A stretch of DNA of 64,000 bases from Dolomedes plantarius (Eukaryota; Arthropoda; Arachnida; Araneae; Dolomedidae): the NCBI GenBank assembly GCA_907164885.2, contig OU015496.1, positions 184,495,281 to 184,559,280 on the forward strand. The letters are read 5' to 3'. Below the pieces are notes generated by a model. That model did no database searches, had not been told where the DNA came from, and saw only the letters and a program-made list of their open reading frames with translations. Position numbers and translations under genes: made by a program. Position 1 is the stretch's first letter. Each line of letters begins with the position of its first letter. Below are positions 1 to 10,485 of the stretch, piece by piece.

Positions 1-2101
1 ATTCAGGAATATTCATAGATGTCATTAATAATCGGAAAAAATACTTTGTTCAGCAGATATTTATATTGAATATTAATTTTTTTAAAGACACGTACGTTAT
101 CTCTTGCAGACCCTATTCTACACACACAATGATTTCTACTCAATACTTCATTTTTAAAAGATTAGTTCAACATGCTACATCTCTTTTATCAAATGAAAAC
201 GTAATTTGTATCCAAATTTATTAACAGCTTAAGTAAAATTCTTGAAACCGCTTCTCATTTCCCGATAGTTAAAGATATCTGTCTCACTTTGAGTGAAAAT
301 TTATAGTAGATACAAAATAGTCTTCTCATCTCACAAGAGTCAATGCTCCGAAGGCAAGTTAATTTCCACGGCTATTTGCGCATATTGGAGCCAATTACAA
401 GATTAAGCTAACAGCGATTCTAAATTTCTAAATTCTCATATAGCCCTCTAAAGACGAAAAAGACTCTTTAACAACTGTAACGTACTTAAACAGCATTAAA
501 TATTTAAAAACTGAGAATAATCGTTTAAAATTAAAATCTATAACTTTTTGAGGAATTTCTTGAACAATCTCAACTAGTCCCTTTTGCTATTTAAAGCAAT
601 CAAGTTATACAGAGAGCGGGTCGCATTTTTGGAACCACTCGCATTTTCTCTTAAAATGAGATAATAACCCTAAATAGTTTATTTCCCTTAATGTGTCTCT
701 AGTATGCCCCCTAAGCAAAATATTTCTATTTTGAAGACACAAAATCTAACTTTTACACACTTAAACAGCCATAATATGAAATGGAAAAGAGATAATCTCA
801 TAACTTTTTGAATATCGGAGAATTTTGTATTATATTGTGGCCATAAAGATACAGTAGTAAAATGCATTTAAAGGCTCCTATACTTGAAGGCCTTTATACT
901 TCAGACTGGTGCTGACAGTAAGAATCTAGAAACAGATAGACTGGCAGCGTGAAGTTCTGACTGCAGCTGGACACTAAAATTTCGAACTCCCGAGGTCATT
1001 GTTAGGAGTTAAACTTCCGAACACAGCGAAAAGAAAGCCCGAGCTCCTAATTGCATAACGGATGTGTTTTACCGGCACATGTTGCCACAGTTCTGTCCTC
1101 TGTCACACTAGCTGACTTTGGGATATAGTCCACAAAGAACTCAGTGTCATTCCAACTACTTGGAGATCATCAAGGGATGCAATCTTCCCTGAATTAGGGG
1201 CAAAACGGAAAGAGACCGGAAAAGGAACAAGTTCTTAGGGAGACCGCGGTTTTTCTCATTTCTATTTCTTTTTTTCTCACTCCACCCAGTAGTTAAACGA
1301 CACTTGATAGACTTCATATTATATTAAACCCGACCTCAGTAAACCGATGCTTCCGAGGCGTATTAGAACTAAGGATAATGCATATGGGAGAGGGAGAAAA
1401 CAAATTACGCGCTTGAAGCGTTTCAGCTGATGGTGGAGGTGATAGTGTTTTTCTGCGACGGAAAATAAAAAAAATATATACACTTAATGACTAACGCATT
1501 CCATAAATTAAATACAGATAATTACAGACGATTTAAAATAAATCTATTTTATGTGCAGAGCAGATAAACAAACAGATACAAATTAGACAAGGTAGTAATA
1601 ATGCGGTGAGAAAGAACATCCTTGTGGTCGAAAAAATGTATCTTAAGCCTCGTCCAATAATTGTGAACTCACTGAATGAAAAGACACCAAAATGCGCAAA
1701 CAAAATCAAGAATAACAAGAGGGAGGGGGGAAGAGAAACAGAACTTTGAAGAAAATTGAATTTCACGGTAGAACTGCCGTCAACGAAGATATACTTATTT
1801 CAGCCAATTTTAAAACCAATCATTTTTACTAGCTTAGTAACTCTAGTGATAAAGCAATATATCAACTGATGTCACAGATTTCCAATCTCGGTATTAAGCT
1901 ACAGAAAATTTCTTTCTCAGCAGTTTTTTTAACCACAGATTAGTAAATTCATATTTTTAATTATACTACATGTATTAAAAAATATGTTCGAAAATCCTTT
2001 TATTTTAATCCATTTTTTTTCCTTTAATTTTGAAGCAATAACCGTCTATAAGTTAATTCACCGCAAAAATCTACTAGTGAAAAATTATATTTTATAAAAC
2101 T
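1..2101. other. AT-rich DNA without recognised gene
   Basis: About 2.1 kb in which I see no gene, element end or long inverted repeat. A 77-codon open frame on the minus strand (1533-1766) is hydrophobic and low in complexity and has no family resemblance that I recognise. The stretch ends at the insertion site of the LTR element. Confidence 0.6.
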
Positions 2102-2813
2102 ACACGCTGTGGCAATTTCCCCCCCCCCCCTCGAGGCGAGTAGGAACACCATTAAAATCGCCGCTAGCCGTGAGCCGATGCTAAAGAATGGCAGACCCCG
2201 CGGGTGGAAGAGGACCACAATAGGCACCTCTTCGGGACGCATTCCTGGGATGAAAAGAGGAGACAGTCTGGCGCCATATTTTGACAGTGGCCGACAATGA
2301 CAGTTTACGCCCTGAAACGAGTTCGCTAATGAGTCAGCGGGCAATGAAGATGTAATAATCGGCATCGTTTTTTGCGCACGGCTAGACGCTCAGCCTATCC
2401 GGAGCGAGCTATAGAGAGGAGGCTAGAAAGAATTCCGCCAGGGATCAAGTTTTTAAAAGAAGCCGACGAGGGCTTGAAGACCAGAGTTTTTTGTGCGGAG
2501 AGTTTTTTCCTTAGAGAGCTTAGGGGTGATACCTGATCTCCTAGCTCCACGCACTTTTAAGTGACTTGTTTTTTTGTGAGGCTCTGCCCTCTACGTGAGA
2601 AGACCCTTTTTCACCGAGAAAGGTCGGGGGAACCGATCGGAACTTGATCTCCCCAATTGTGTTATTTCAGAGAAGCTGCTAGTTTCCAGTGGACGAGTGC
2701 GGGCCCTTTTTTTCTGTGACCTGACCAGCGGTTCGTCACCTCGTTTTAGCGACAGTGTGCTCCATCCTTGAGAGACAATCCACGTTTTCTACTCCAACTT
2801 CTATGGACTGTTT

Positions 2814-2825
2814 GTATATATATAT
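2814..2825 (+). promoter_or_regulatory. LTR TATA-like box
   Basis: An alternating TA tract about 40 bp ahead of the AATAAA signal inside the LTR, placed as expected for the retrotransposon core promoter. The same tract is at about 7264-7274 in the 3' LTR. Confidence 0.5.
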
Positions 2826-2857
2826 TATTCGAGATCGCGGCCTAACCGTCTTTATTA

Positions 2858-2863
2858 AATAAA
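2858..2863 (+). terminator. LTR polyadenylation signal
   Basis: AATAAA within the LTR, repeated at 7307-7312 in the 3' copy, where it would act in ending the genomic transcript. Confidence 0.5.
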
Positions 2864-2999
2864 ACTGAAATCCTCATTATCTTAAAAGTTTCTATTTTAG
2901 TAAGCTGTCTACCTTACACGTAACCTGTGACGCTACCTAAGTGTTTGCTTTTGACACAAATCGCAGGAATACGTTACAGCTATACTAATAATAGAAGAA

Positions 3000-3014
3000 T
3001 GGTGGCAGCAACGG
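3000..3014 (+). other. Candidate primer-binding site (tRNA-Leu type)
   Basis: TGGTGGCAGCAACGG begins 21 bp after the 5' LTR. Its first ten bases are complementary to the 3' end of animal tRNA-Leu species that finish GCTGCCA plus CCA (from general knowledge). The offset from the LTR is longer than usual, so the assignment is tentative. Confidence 0.4.
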
Positions 3015-3204
3015 ATGAATCCAGCTTTAGAGAGTGATTTTACAAGACTGTGAGTGTGTGCGCGTACGATAGTTTGAACTTTCAAGAGTGCATAAAAACT
3101 GTGACTAGTGTGGAGCCATTCCTACTGAGCCAAGAAAGCCAACATCCCCGATTAGAGAAGCAAGCTTCGAGGACAGGTACTTGTTTTTTCATTCTCTAGA
3201 GGCA

Positions 3205-3665
3205 ATTGTGTTTTTTAAATATTAACTCTTAAGTTAATTACCCGTCGAGAAAGTCGACATAATATTTGTGTTTTTAAATATTAACTCTTTAAGTTAATTA
3301 CCCGTCGAGAAAGTCGACAGAATATTTATGTTTTTAATTATTAACTCTTAAGTTAATTACCCGTCGAGAAAGTCGACAGAATATTTGTGTTTTTTTAAAT
3401 ATTAACTCTTAAGTTAATTACCCGTCGAGAAAGTCGACAGAATATTTGTGTTTTTTTAAATATTAACTCTTAAGTTAATTACCCGTCGAGAAAGTCGACA
3501 TAATATTTGTGCTTTTTTAATTATTAACTCTTAAGTTAATTACCCGTCGAGAAAGTCGACAGAATATTTGTGTGTTTTAATATTAACTCTTAAGTTAATT
3601 ACCCGTCGAGAAAGTCGACAGAATATTTGTGTTTGTTATAATTAACTCCTTAGTTAAGATAACTC
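3205..3665 (+). repeat. Tandem ~60-bp repeat in LTR element leader
   Basis: Seven good copies and one degenerate copy of a unit of about 60 bp, recognisable by CCCGTCGAGAAAGTCGAC at roughly 3241, 3301, 3360, 3421, 3481, 3542 and 3602. Each unit holds two small hairpins: TTAACT-CTTA-AGTTAA and GTCGA-GAAAG-TCGAC. The array lies between the primer-site candidate and the Gag start. In Drosophila gypsy a repeat array in this place is an insulator; no matching protein site is recognised here, so the function is unknown. Confidence 0.85.
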
Positions 3666-4061
3666 GAGAAATTCGAGAAACGTTTGAGCATCAGCTCGTT
3701 AAGTATATTTTATTTTGAGTCCGAGAAATTCGAGACTTGTGGTTTTGTGATCTGGTTTATGAACAAGTCGCGAAGTGTTACAAAATTTAGTAAAGTGTAT
3801 CTATTGAAAACATAGAATTTTTTGCAAGTGTATGTATGTTATTGTGGGGAAATGTATTAGATGAAATTTTTTCTGAGTAGAATTGTATAACATGTTATTG
3901 AACCGAGATTGCATATTGTGTTTTGAGTATTAAGTGTATTTGTGCTAGAAATTAAGAAAAGTGCATTTTTATTATTCTTTATTAACGTATCGTATTAGAG
4001 TGTATTATTTTGGAGAATTGGTTTTGGACTAGTGTAATTGGGTTATATTGAGATAGGAAAA

Positions 4062-6050
4062 ATGGCATTTTTAATGACTTATAAGAAGGAAGATCTCCAG
4101 GTTCTTTCAGATGATCTAGGGATTGATTTCGAGGATCACGATAGGAAATGTGACCTATACGACAGAATTTTGTCCAGTGCGAGATATGATGAAGAGAGTG
4201 TTAGGGCTCAAATAAAAATCATTAAGGAAGAGCGCGAAAAAACAGAACGTATAGAATTAGAACGCGAAGCTAGGCAATTAGAATTTGAACGAGAAGTGAG
4301 GCAGAGAGATTTCGAACTGCAAAAATTACGGTTGACTCAGGCAGCCGAAACCGCCAGCGTAGCTTCGTCCCAGAATGAGAGCGCTAGGCCCGTACAAAAT
4401 TTCAAAGCCCTAATGCAAAAGTATGATCCGGAAAAATCGGACATTTCTCTCTTCCTAACCCTGTTTGAACGTCAGGCACGAAAAGCACAGGTTGAAGACG
4501 GGGAACGAATGATGCATTTGCTTTCATTATTACCCACGGAGATCGCTGAAATAATTATTCGCGAACCCGTTGAGGTAGCAGATGATTACGATCAGGTAAA
4601 GAAATTACTTCTGAGCCGTTTTAAGTTAAGTCCGGAGACTTTTAGAGTTAAACTAAATCAACACCAGAGGCGGCCAGGTGCCCTATGGAAAGATTTAATT
4701 TTCGAGCTGAGAAATTATTTAGAGGGATGGCTTGAAGGGGTAAGTGTAAAAGATTTTGAAGCCCTTAAGAATCTCATGGTTGCAGACCAGATTAAAAAAC
4801 GCGTCCCGGCGGAAATCCGAGAACATTTTTTGGATGAATGGGGAGCTATAGTGGACCCTCACATCTTAGTGAAAAAATTGGACGAATATGAAGCGACAAG
4901 GCGCACTATTCGAAAACCCCTTAATTTAAAACCACCAGAGAAAAAGGCGGCAGAGAAACCCAAAATCGCCGAGGAGATAAATGAGGATAAAAAGGGAGAC
5001 TGGGAAAGGTCTAACTCTTTTAACGGGAGGAGCCAAGGATCAGGTGGGAATAACTGGCGCACACGCGAGTTCGAAAAACGTAAGCCCCCGGCTTGTTATC
5101 AGTGTGGGTCGACCGATCATCTGAGACCTCAGTGCCCCGAATTACACAGGCAAACTGCCGAGCGTGTAAACAGTGTAGCTACTGCGGAGATCTTTGAACC
5201 AGTGTTCAAGCCATACTTAAGTAAGGCAAAAATAAACGGTATCGAAACCACCATTCTCAGGGACAGTGGTTCGAGTTTTGATCTAGCCCCTATTAAATTA
5301 ATAAACGCCTCAGATTTTACCGGAGAAAGGGTATGGGTCCGCACAGCCTTAGAAAATGAATTGCGGAGTTTACCGGTCGCTAGAGTGCGAATAGAAAGTG
5401 AGAAATATAGGGATCTGCTCACGAAAGCAGCAGTGGTAGGAAAGTCAGTGGGAATGAACCATTACTTAATGGGAAATTACACCCAGGAACTCGTAGAGAG
5501 GCTCAAAAGCGAACCCCAGTCCGTGAACGGCATCGTTACGCGAAACCGGTCGCTAGCCATAGTAAGTCGAGGAGAAAAACTAGAAAATTCAATTCCTGCC
5601 GTAGGAGTCGAAACCGAAACTGATCAGAGTGAAGAGGGAACGGTCCAGGTCGAGAGCGAATTAGTACTGCCCCCGAGAGAAGGGAGCGCAGAAATGGATT
5701 TAGCGGGTGTAAGCTCAGAAATTTTCCGAAAAGAGCAAGAGAGGTGTAAAGAACTAAAGCCCCTCTGGAATAGGGTTAAAAATAAAACCACAACCGAATA
5801 TTTGGTTGAAAAAGGGTTGTTGTTCAGAAGATCCACGGATCACAGAGGCAAAGAACGGAGGCAGTTAGTCATTCCTAAATGTCTTCGAGCCAGAATCTTA
5901 ATTTTGACTCACGAGGGATTACGGGGACATATGGGGGTCCTCAGAACGAAAAATGAGCTATTGCGTTATTATTATTGGCCCCAGTGCACCAAAGACGCGG
6001 AGATGTTCGTAAAATCTTGCGACCCGTGTCAGCGAATAGGAAAAAAATAA
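4062..6050 (+). CDS. Gag-protease-integrase(H2C2) fusion of Gmr1-like retrotransposon
   Basis: A 662-residue frame read from the ATG at 4062; the frame is open upstream but has no better ATG. Residues about 46-90 are a charged coiled coil. About 188-278 resemble the SCAN/capsid C-terminal fold (SPETFR... pattern, then alternating helices). Residues 345-358 are a CCHC zinc knuckle (CYQC-GSTDH-LRPQC). A protease region follows with active-site DSG at about 401 and a downstream HYLMGN. The last about 110 residues are the integrase zinc finger: paired histidines near 617 and 623, YYWP, then CxxCQ. The frame then stops, so the integrase catalytic core is absent. Capsid assembly, RNA binding and polyprotein cleavage could in principle remain; integration would need help in trans. 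The SCAN domain of vertebrate proteins is thought to derive from Gmr1-like Gag, which fits. Confidence 0.85.
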   Translation: MAFLMTYKKEDLQVLSDDLGIDFEDHDRKCDLYDRILSSARYDEESVRAQIKIIKEEREKTERIELEREARQLEFEREVRQRDFELQKLRLTQAAETASVASSQNESARPVQNFKALMQKYDPEKSDISLFLTLFERQARKAQVEDGERMMHLLSLLPTEIAEIIIREPVEVADDYDQVKKLLLSRFKLSPETFRVKLNQHQRRPGALWKDLIFELRNYLEGWLEGVSVKDFEALKNLMVADQIKKRVPAEIREHFLDEWGAIVDPHILVKKLDEYEATRRTIRKPLNLKPPEKKAAEKPKIAEEINEDKKGDWERSNSFNGRSQGSGGNNWRTREFEKRKPPACYQCGSTDHLRPQCPELHRQTAERVNSVATAEIFEPVFKPYLSKAKINGIETTILRDSGSSFDLAPIKLINASDFTGERVWVRTALENELRSLPVARVRIESEKYRDLLTKAAVVGKSVGMNHYLMGNYTQELVERLKSEPQSVNGIVTRNRSLAIVSRGEKLENSIPAVGVETETDQSEEGTVQVESELVLPPREGSAEMDLAGVSSEIFRKEQERCKELKPLWNRVKNKTTTEYLVEKGLLFRRSTDHRGKERRQLVIPKCLRARILILTHEGLRGHMGVLRTKNELLRYYYWPQCTKDAEMFVKSCDPCQRIGKK

Positions 6051-6051
6051 T

Positions 6052-6171
6052 GCCGGTAACGACCATAGGCATATGAGGTGGTCTCTAGCTATGCAACCAT
6101 TTAATTATAAGATTGTTCATAGGCCAGGATCACAAAACAAACATGCTGACTGTCTCAGTAGAGCGGAATAA
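6052..6171 (+). pseudogene. RNase H C-terminal remnant of the LTR element
   Basis: Right after the stop of the Gag-protease-integrase frame, in the next reading frame, the sequence encodes MRWSLAMQPF...HRPGSQNKHADCLSRAE and a stop. This is the typical end of gypsy reverse transcriptase/RNase H (the RWSL...HRPG..N..AD.LSR signature). It has no upstream RT in this copy. Its place after the integrase finger and just before the 3' untranslated region suggests that RT-RNase H was originally the last domain, and that a deletion with a frame change removed integrase core, RT and most of RNase H. Confidence 0.75.
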
Positions 6172-6545
6172 GCTAAATTTACTTGAATTGTAACATTTTT
6201 TTCTTATTATATTTGTAATTCAGTGTATTGTTTTTAAATTAAGAAATTGTGATAAGATAAAGTTTTCTTTTTAGTTGAACCTCTAAACCTAAGATAGTGT
6301 TGTAAATATGAATGTTTTTTTTGTGTTTCTGTAAATATAAATGACATTTAATGTCTTAATTGAGGTATTGTGTTAGTGTAAAATGTTTTTTATTGTAAAT
6401 TAAGTGTAACATGAATAAGTAAACTTAACCTAGAAGTTGATGCATAAATTAAAATTGTTAGGAATGCCTCTGGAGATGGAATACAAGTAAGATACCTGTA
6501 CCTAACCCTTGATTTTCAGATTTTGCAGAACCGCAAAATCTCTTC
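6172..6545 (+). other. 3' untranslated region of LTR element
   Basis: AT-rich, T-rich sequence between the RNase H remnant and the polypurine tract; no coding signal seen. Confidence 0.5.
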
Positions 6546-6558
6546 AAAGGGGGGAGGG
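6546..6558 (+). other. Polypurine tract
   Basis: AAAGGGGGGAGGG directly abuts the 3' LTR, the expected site for plus-strand priming of reverse transcription. Confidence 0.75.
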
Positions 6559-7427
6559 GCTGTGGCAATTTCCCCCCCCTCGAGGCGAGTAGGAACACCA
6601 TTAAAATCGCCGCTAGCCGTGAGCCGATGCTAAAGAATGGCAGACCCCGCGGGTGGAAGAGGACCACAATAGGCACCTCTTCGGGACGCATTCCTGGGAT
6701 GAAAAGAGGAGACAGTCTGGCGCCATATTTTGACAGTGGCCGACAATGACAGTTTACGCCCTGAAACGAGTTCGCTAATGAGTCAGCGGGCAATGAAGAT
6801 GTAATAATCGGCATCGTTTTTTGCGCACGGCTAGACGCTCAGCCTATCCGGAGCGAGCTATAGAGAGGAGGCTAGAAAGAATTCCGCCAGGGATCAAGTT
6901 TTTAAAAGAAGCCGACGAGGGCTTGAAGACCAGAGTTTTTTGTGCGGAGAGTTTTTTCCTTAGAGAGCTTAGGGGTGATACCTGATCTCCTAGCTCCACG
7001 CACTTTTAAGTGACTTGTTTTTTTGTGAGGCTCTGCCCTCTACGTGAGAAGACCCTTTTTCACCGAGAAAGGTCGGGGGAACCGATCGGAACTTGATCTC
7101 CCCAATTGTGTTATTTCAGAGAAGCTGCTAGTTTCCAGTGGACGAGTGCGGGCCCTTTTTTTCTGTGACCTGACCAGCGGTTCGTCACCTCGTTTTAGCG
7201 ACAGTGTGCTCCATCCTTGAGAGACAATCCACGTTTTCTATTCCAACTTCTATGGACTGTTTGTATATATATATTATTCGAGATCGCGGCCTAACCGTCT
7301 TTATTAAATAAAACTGAAATCCTCATTATCTTAAAAGTTTCTATTTTAGTAAGCTGTCTACCTTACACGTAACCTGTGACGCTACCTAAGTGTTTGCTTT
7401 TGACACAAATCGCAGGAATACGTTACA
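6559..7427 (+). repeat. 3' LTR
   Basis: Partner of 2106-2978. It is shorter by four C residues in the C tract near its start and differs by one base near 7241. TATA-like tract at about 7264 and AATAAA at 7307-7312. Confidence 0.9.
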
Positions 7428-8453
7428 ACACTCTTAATTTAAACCAACCCAACATACCAACCAACCAACCAACCAACCCACATACATACACACAAACTAA
7501 CAACGACAAACAGACACACACAAACAGAATTCATACCTATGCATTTGCTAATCTTGCTTCGTAAAATTGATGAAAATTCCACACAGCTGAACATTGGGGT
7601 TGAAGATCTAAGATATCAGCTGATGAGTCACCGCTTTACTACACAAACACTAGAATTACTTAATTTAAAATGATATTTTAATGAGTCTGGGGAGTTACCC
7701 GATATTCACACACACTTTTCGAGTTGTGCTGCTGAAACATATTAAATACAGATTGATGAGTGATGTATGCAGTCAACATTCAAGCAAAAATAAAATAAAT
7801 TAAAATCAACATATGCATGAATTTGATAGAAAGTAGCTTGAACTCGGGGTAAAAATATTGACACGCGCAATCGGTATAATATCAAAAGCTTCGTTTATAA
7901 TTCAAGAAAATTTGTTTATACATAAAAAAATTGCGCTCAGGTGCCATATTTGTTAAAATATTTCTTCGTGTTAAAATATGCTTCTTGCGAATCGGGATTT
8001 GGTTAAAAGAGCTTCGTGTATTTCTTTTATTATATCTTATCGTATATTCAATATAAAATCATACGAAAGACAACTTTAAAAATCATACGAAAGATAATTG
8101 GGCCGTTTCAAATTTTACTCTTATGATCTGTCAGCTGAAATCAGAATCTTATTTCCGGTTAAACTATTCTATATTCCGAAAACAGTTGCTGAATCAGTAA
8201 TATGGCTCCACGTTATTCTAATTCGAGTTAAAAGAAACGAAAAAGTTCCGAGTATTTTTGAATGATGGAAAATCAACTGGAAAATCCCCAAGAGTCTTAT
8301 TTCTTTGGTGAAAACTATGTATTTACATGCAAAAATAATGAATAACAATAAAGTTTAATTGCTAACATGAATGGAATTTTATTAAAGTTTTTCAAAATAC
8401 GCCTTCATTTCGAAACAAGATCGAATTTATCATAGCTCAATATTTATGAATAA
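7428..8453. other. Non-coding DNA with ACCA microsatellite
   Basis: An (ACCA)n run at about 7455-7478 is followed by AT-rich sequence with no gene. A short direct repeat (AAATCATACGAAAGA) occurs twice near 8065-8095. Confidence 0.5.
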
Positions 8454-9202
8454 CAAGCTGAATACCCGTGCTTCGCTACGGAGTACATTCATTAAATACA
8501 ACGGTCAGTGTATGCAATTAATGCCAAAAAAGAAAAAGAAAAAAAATATTTATAATAAATACAACGGGCAATGTATGCAATTAATGACAAAAAAAAATTA
8601 TAAAAAAATTGTAACGGATATTTTCATAGACAAAATAATGTAGAAGAAAATATTCAAATTAAATACAACGGTCCATGTATGCAATTAATTTGTATGTTTA
8701 ATATCCATACTTCCATCTCAATTAGTCTAGTGGTTAAATTTTATCTTTTACCGTATTTTAATATTTTTTTGTCAATTTATTTCGTTGTTATGCACGTGAC
8801 ACAAAATTATTTTAAAGTATCACAAAAAGAAAAGAAACCACGTGATCAGCATTTAATAAATTAAATTCTAATAGTTAATCTTTAAAAATTCCCCAAAAAT
8901 CAGAAGATAGAGATAAAGATTCGAAAAAAGATTTCATTTTAAACGAATTTTCACGATCGTTCTTGTGATATAAATTTTATAACCCTCAGATTATTATTTT
9001 AAATGCAAACTTAACAAAAGTTACAAAAACAGCTTAACAATTTAATTTTTAAAAAATCTAAGAAGAATTTTTCAAAAATCTTTCTTAGTGCCCTCTACAC
9101 TATAAGAATCGCCATGCGAAATTTGAGCCCTGCAGGTCCAGCGGTTTGGTCTGTGCGTTATCTGTCAGTCAGTCAGTCACGGAACTGTTTTATATATATA
9201 GA
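8454..9202 (-). mobile_element. Non-autonomous Helitron, copy A
   Basis: Read on the minus strand it begins TCTATATATATAAAAC and ends near a GC hairpin followed by CTTG (CTAG in the other copies). It shares the interior with copies at 23536, 39192 and 39955. The flanking bases are A before TC and T after the end, as expected for Helitron insertion between A and T. The hairpin-side end holds three tandem versions of an AAATACAACGG...GCAATTAATG motif (about 8495-8690). No helicase coding is present. Confidence 0.75.
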
Positions 9203-9533
9203 TATTTATGGGTGACTCAACCGGTTACGGGTTGTCAAGAATCGACTTAAAAGGTTACCATGATAAATCTCTGCTTTCGTTTTCAACCTTTATTTTGTGA
9301 AAATTTCGAACTAGAGAGATCAATACATCATAAATCCAAAAATAGCGAAAACTAATTGTCTCGATAAATGTGATTTTCTTAAGATGTTCGTTGAGAGAAA
9401 ACCCGCTACTTTCAAAATTTCTCGGAGGTATTTGAACGATTACTAAGCAAGAATAAATAATGGAAATTCCACCACTCTGCCAGACCCGCTGAAACAAGGT
9501 ATGAGGGAGTAAGACTCCTCACGTTAGTGAGAT
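9203..9533. other. Non-coding spacer
   Basis: 330 bp between a Helitron and a MITE; overlapping open frames on the minus strand are not convincing. Confidence 0.4.
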
Positions 9534-9536
9534 TTA

Positions 9537-9727
9537 GGGCCTGTTCACATAGGAGTCCGTTGCGTTGCGTTGCGTTAAGGAAAAGATGACGTTGAGACGA
9601 AAATAAACCAATCATAGGCGTTAAAAATTTAATTGCTAATCGTTTGGAGGCATATGATTGGTTTATTTTCATCTCAACGTCATCTTTACCTTAACGCAAC
9701 GCAAAGGACTCCTATGTGAACAGGCCC
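9537..9727. mobile_element. Harbinger-like MITE, copy 1
   Basis: A 191-bp foldback. The arms begin GGGCCTGTTCACATAGGAGT and run almost the full half-length. It is flanked by TTA on both sides (9534-9536, 9728-9730). A 3-bp TWA target duplication and a GGG-type end are typical of PIF/Harbinger MITEs. A second copy lies at 47817-48002. Confidence 0.8.
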
Positions 9728-9730
9728 TTA

Positions 9731-10485
9731 GGAGGTCGGTCTGTAGAGGTGCACCAGAGAGCAAGAACTTGATTTCCCCGGGTCTTGTGTCGGCGTTCGA
9801 CGTCCTTGTATACAGCACTTCGAAGTCGCTGGTGATGCAAACTGTCTTTATTTAATCTAAATGTCTGACATCTTCGCGTAAGGAAAACACTAGAGCAACG
9901 AATCAAACTCAAAGAAGTGTGACGGCAACATTATCTTGGAGAAAAACCGGGCGAGTCATACCTACATATGCGCATTTAATGGCCATTATTATGACCAACA
10001 GGCAATATATTAGATATCGCTAGCGTAAAGCTGCGCAAGAAAAACCTGAAAGAAAAATTTATGAGATGCATAATGCATGGCGCAAGAAATAATGTTTAAT
10101 TGACACGATCTTGTGAATTTTGAGTGTGGAATAAATGTGGACAGTCGAGGCATTGTCGCAAGGATTGACTGATTGAGAGCACTGATCTATAATTGCTCCA
10201 GAACAAAAATTACTGCAGTTCAGAAAGTGAAACAATAGTAAAAAAAAATTGAGTTTGAATACAGGATGATCGACCAGAAAAGAGAATAACATGTTAGATT
10301 AAACAGGCACTCAAAAGGCCGTCAAACTGCATACCCCGAATAATGCTATTAAGTTATATAACAGTTGTATTAGTAGTTACTTAGGTAACCGTTCTCGAAA
10401 AAAGAAAGCAAAATTTTGATCTCATAAAGTGACTTTATAAGTATTTGATTCGTTCCTGTATGCGAGTTCAACAGAAAATAACATA
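9731..10485. other. Non-coding DNA
   Basis: No recognised gene or element; slightly higher GC at 9731-9960. Short open frames on both strands overlap each other and show no family features. Confidence 0.4.

Larger units (their letters stand above)
2106..2978 (+). repeat. 5' LTR
   Basis: Matches 6559-7427 almost base for base. It begins GC-TGTGGC and ends GTTACA; taking TG as the start (2108) loses the perfect ACAC target duplication, so I prefer 2106. A TATA-like tract lies at about 2814-2825 and an AATAAA signal at 2858-2863, which fits a long U3, a short R and a U5 of about 100 bp. Confidence 0.9.
2106..7427 (+). mobile_element. Ty3/gypsy LTR retrotransposon, Gmr1-like, internally deleted, recent
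   Basis: A 5.3-kb element bounded by two direct repeats of 873 and 869 bp and flanked by the 4-bp repeat ACAC (2102-2105 and 7428-7431). The repeats appear to differ by one substitution (near 2792, C versus T) and by the length of a C tract (12 versus 8), so insertion was recent. Internal order: primer-site candidate near 3000, tandem-repeat leader, one long frame (Gag, zinc knuckle, protease, integrase H2C2), an RNase H tail, 3' untranslated region, polypurine tract. Integrase core, reverse transcriptase and most of RNase H are missing, so this copy is non-autonomous. Integrase ahead of RNase H, together with a SCAN-like Gag, is what is known for Gmr1-like elements; a rearranged ordinary gypsy element is the alternative. 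Confidence 0.85.

Noticed and set aside
2024..2365. 113-codon minus-strand open frame, and its twin at 6458-6814
   Set aside because: Both are the same antisense frame across the retrotransposon LTR; they repeat only because the LTR repeats.
3205..3665. CRISPR-like array
   Set aside because: Units are contiguous without unique spacers and lie in a retrotransposon leader of an animal genome.
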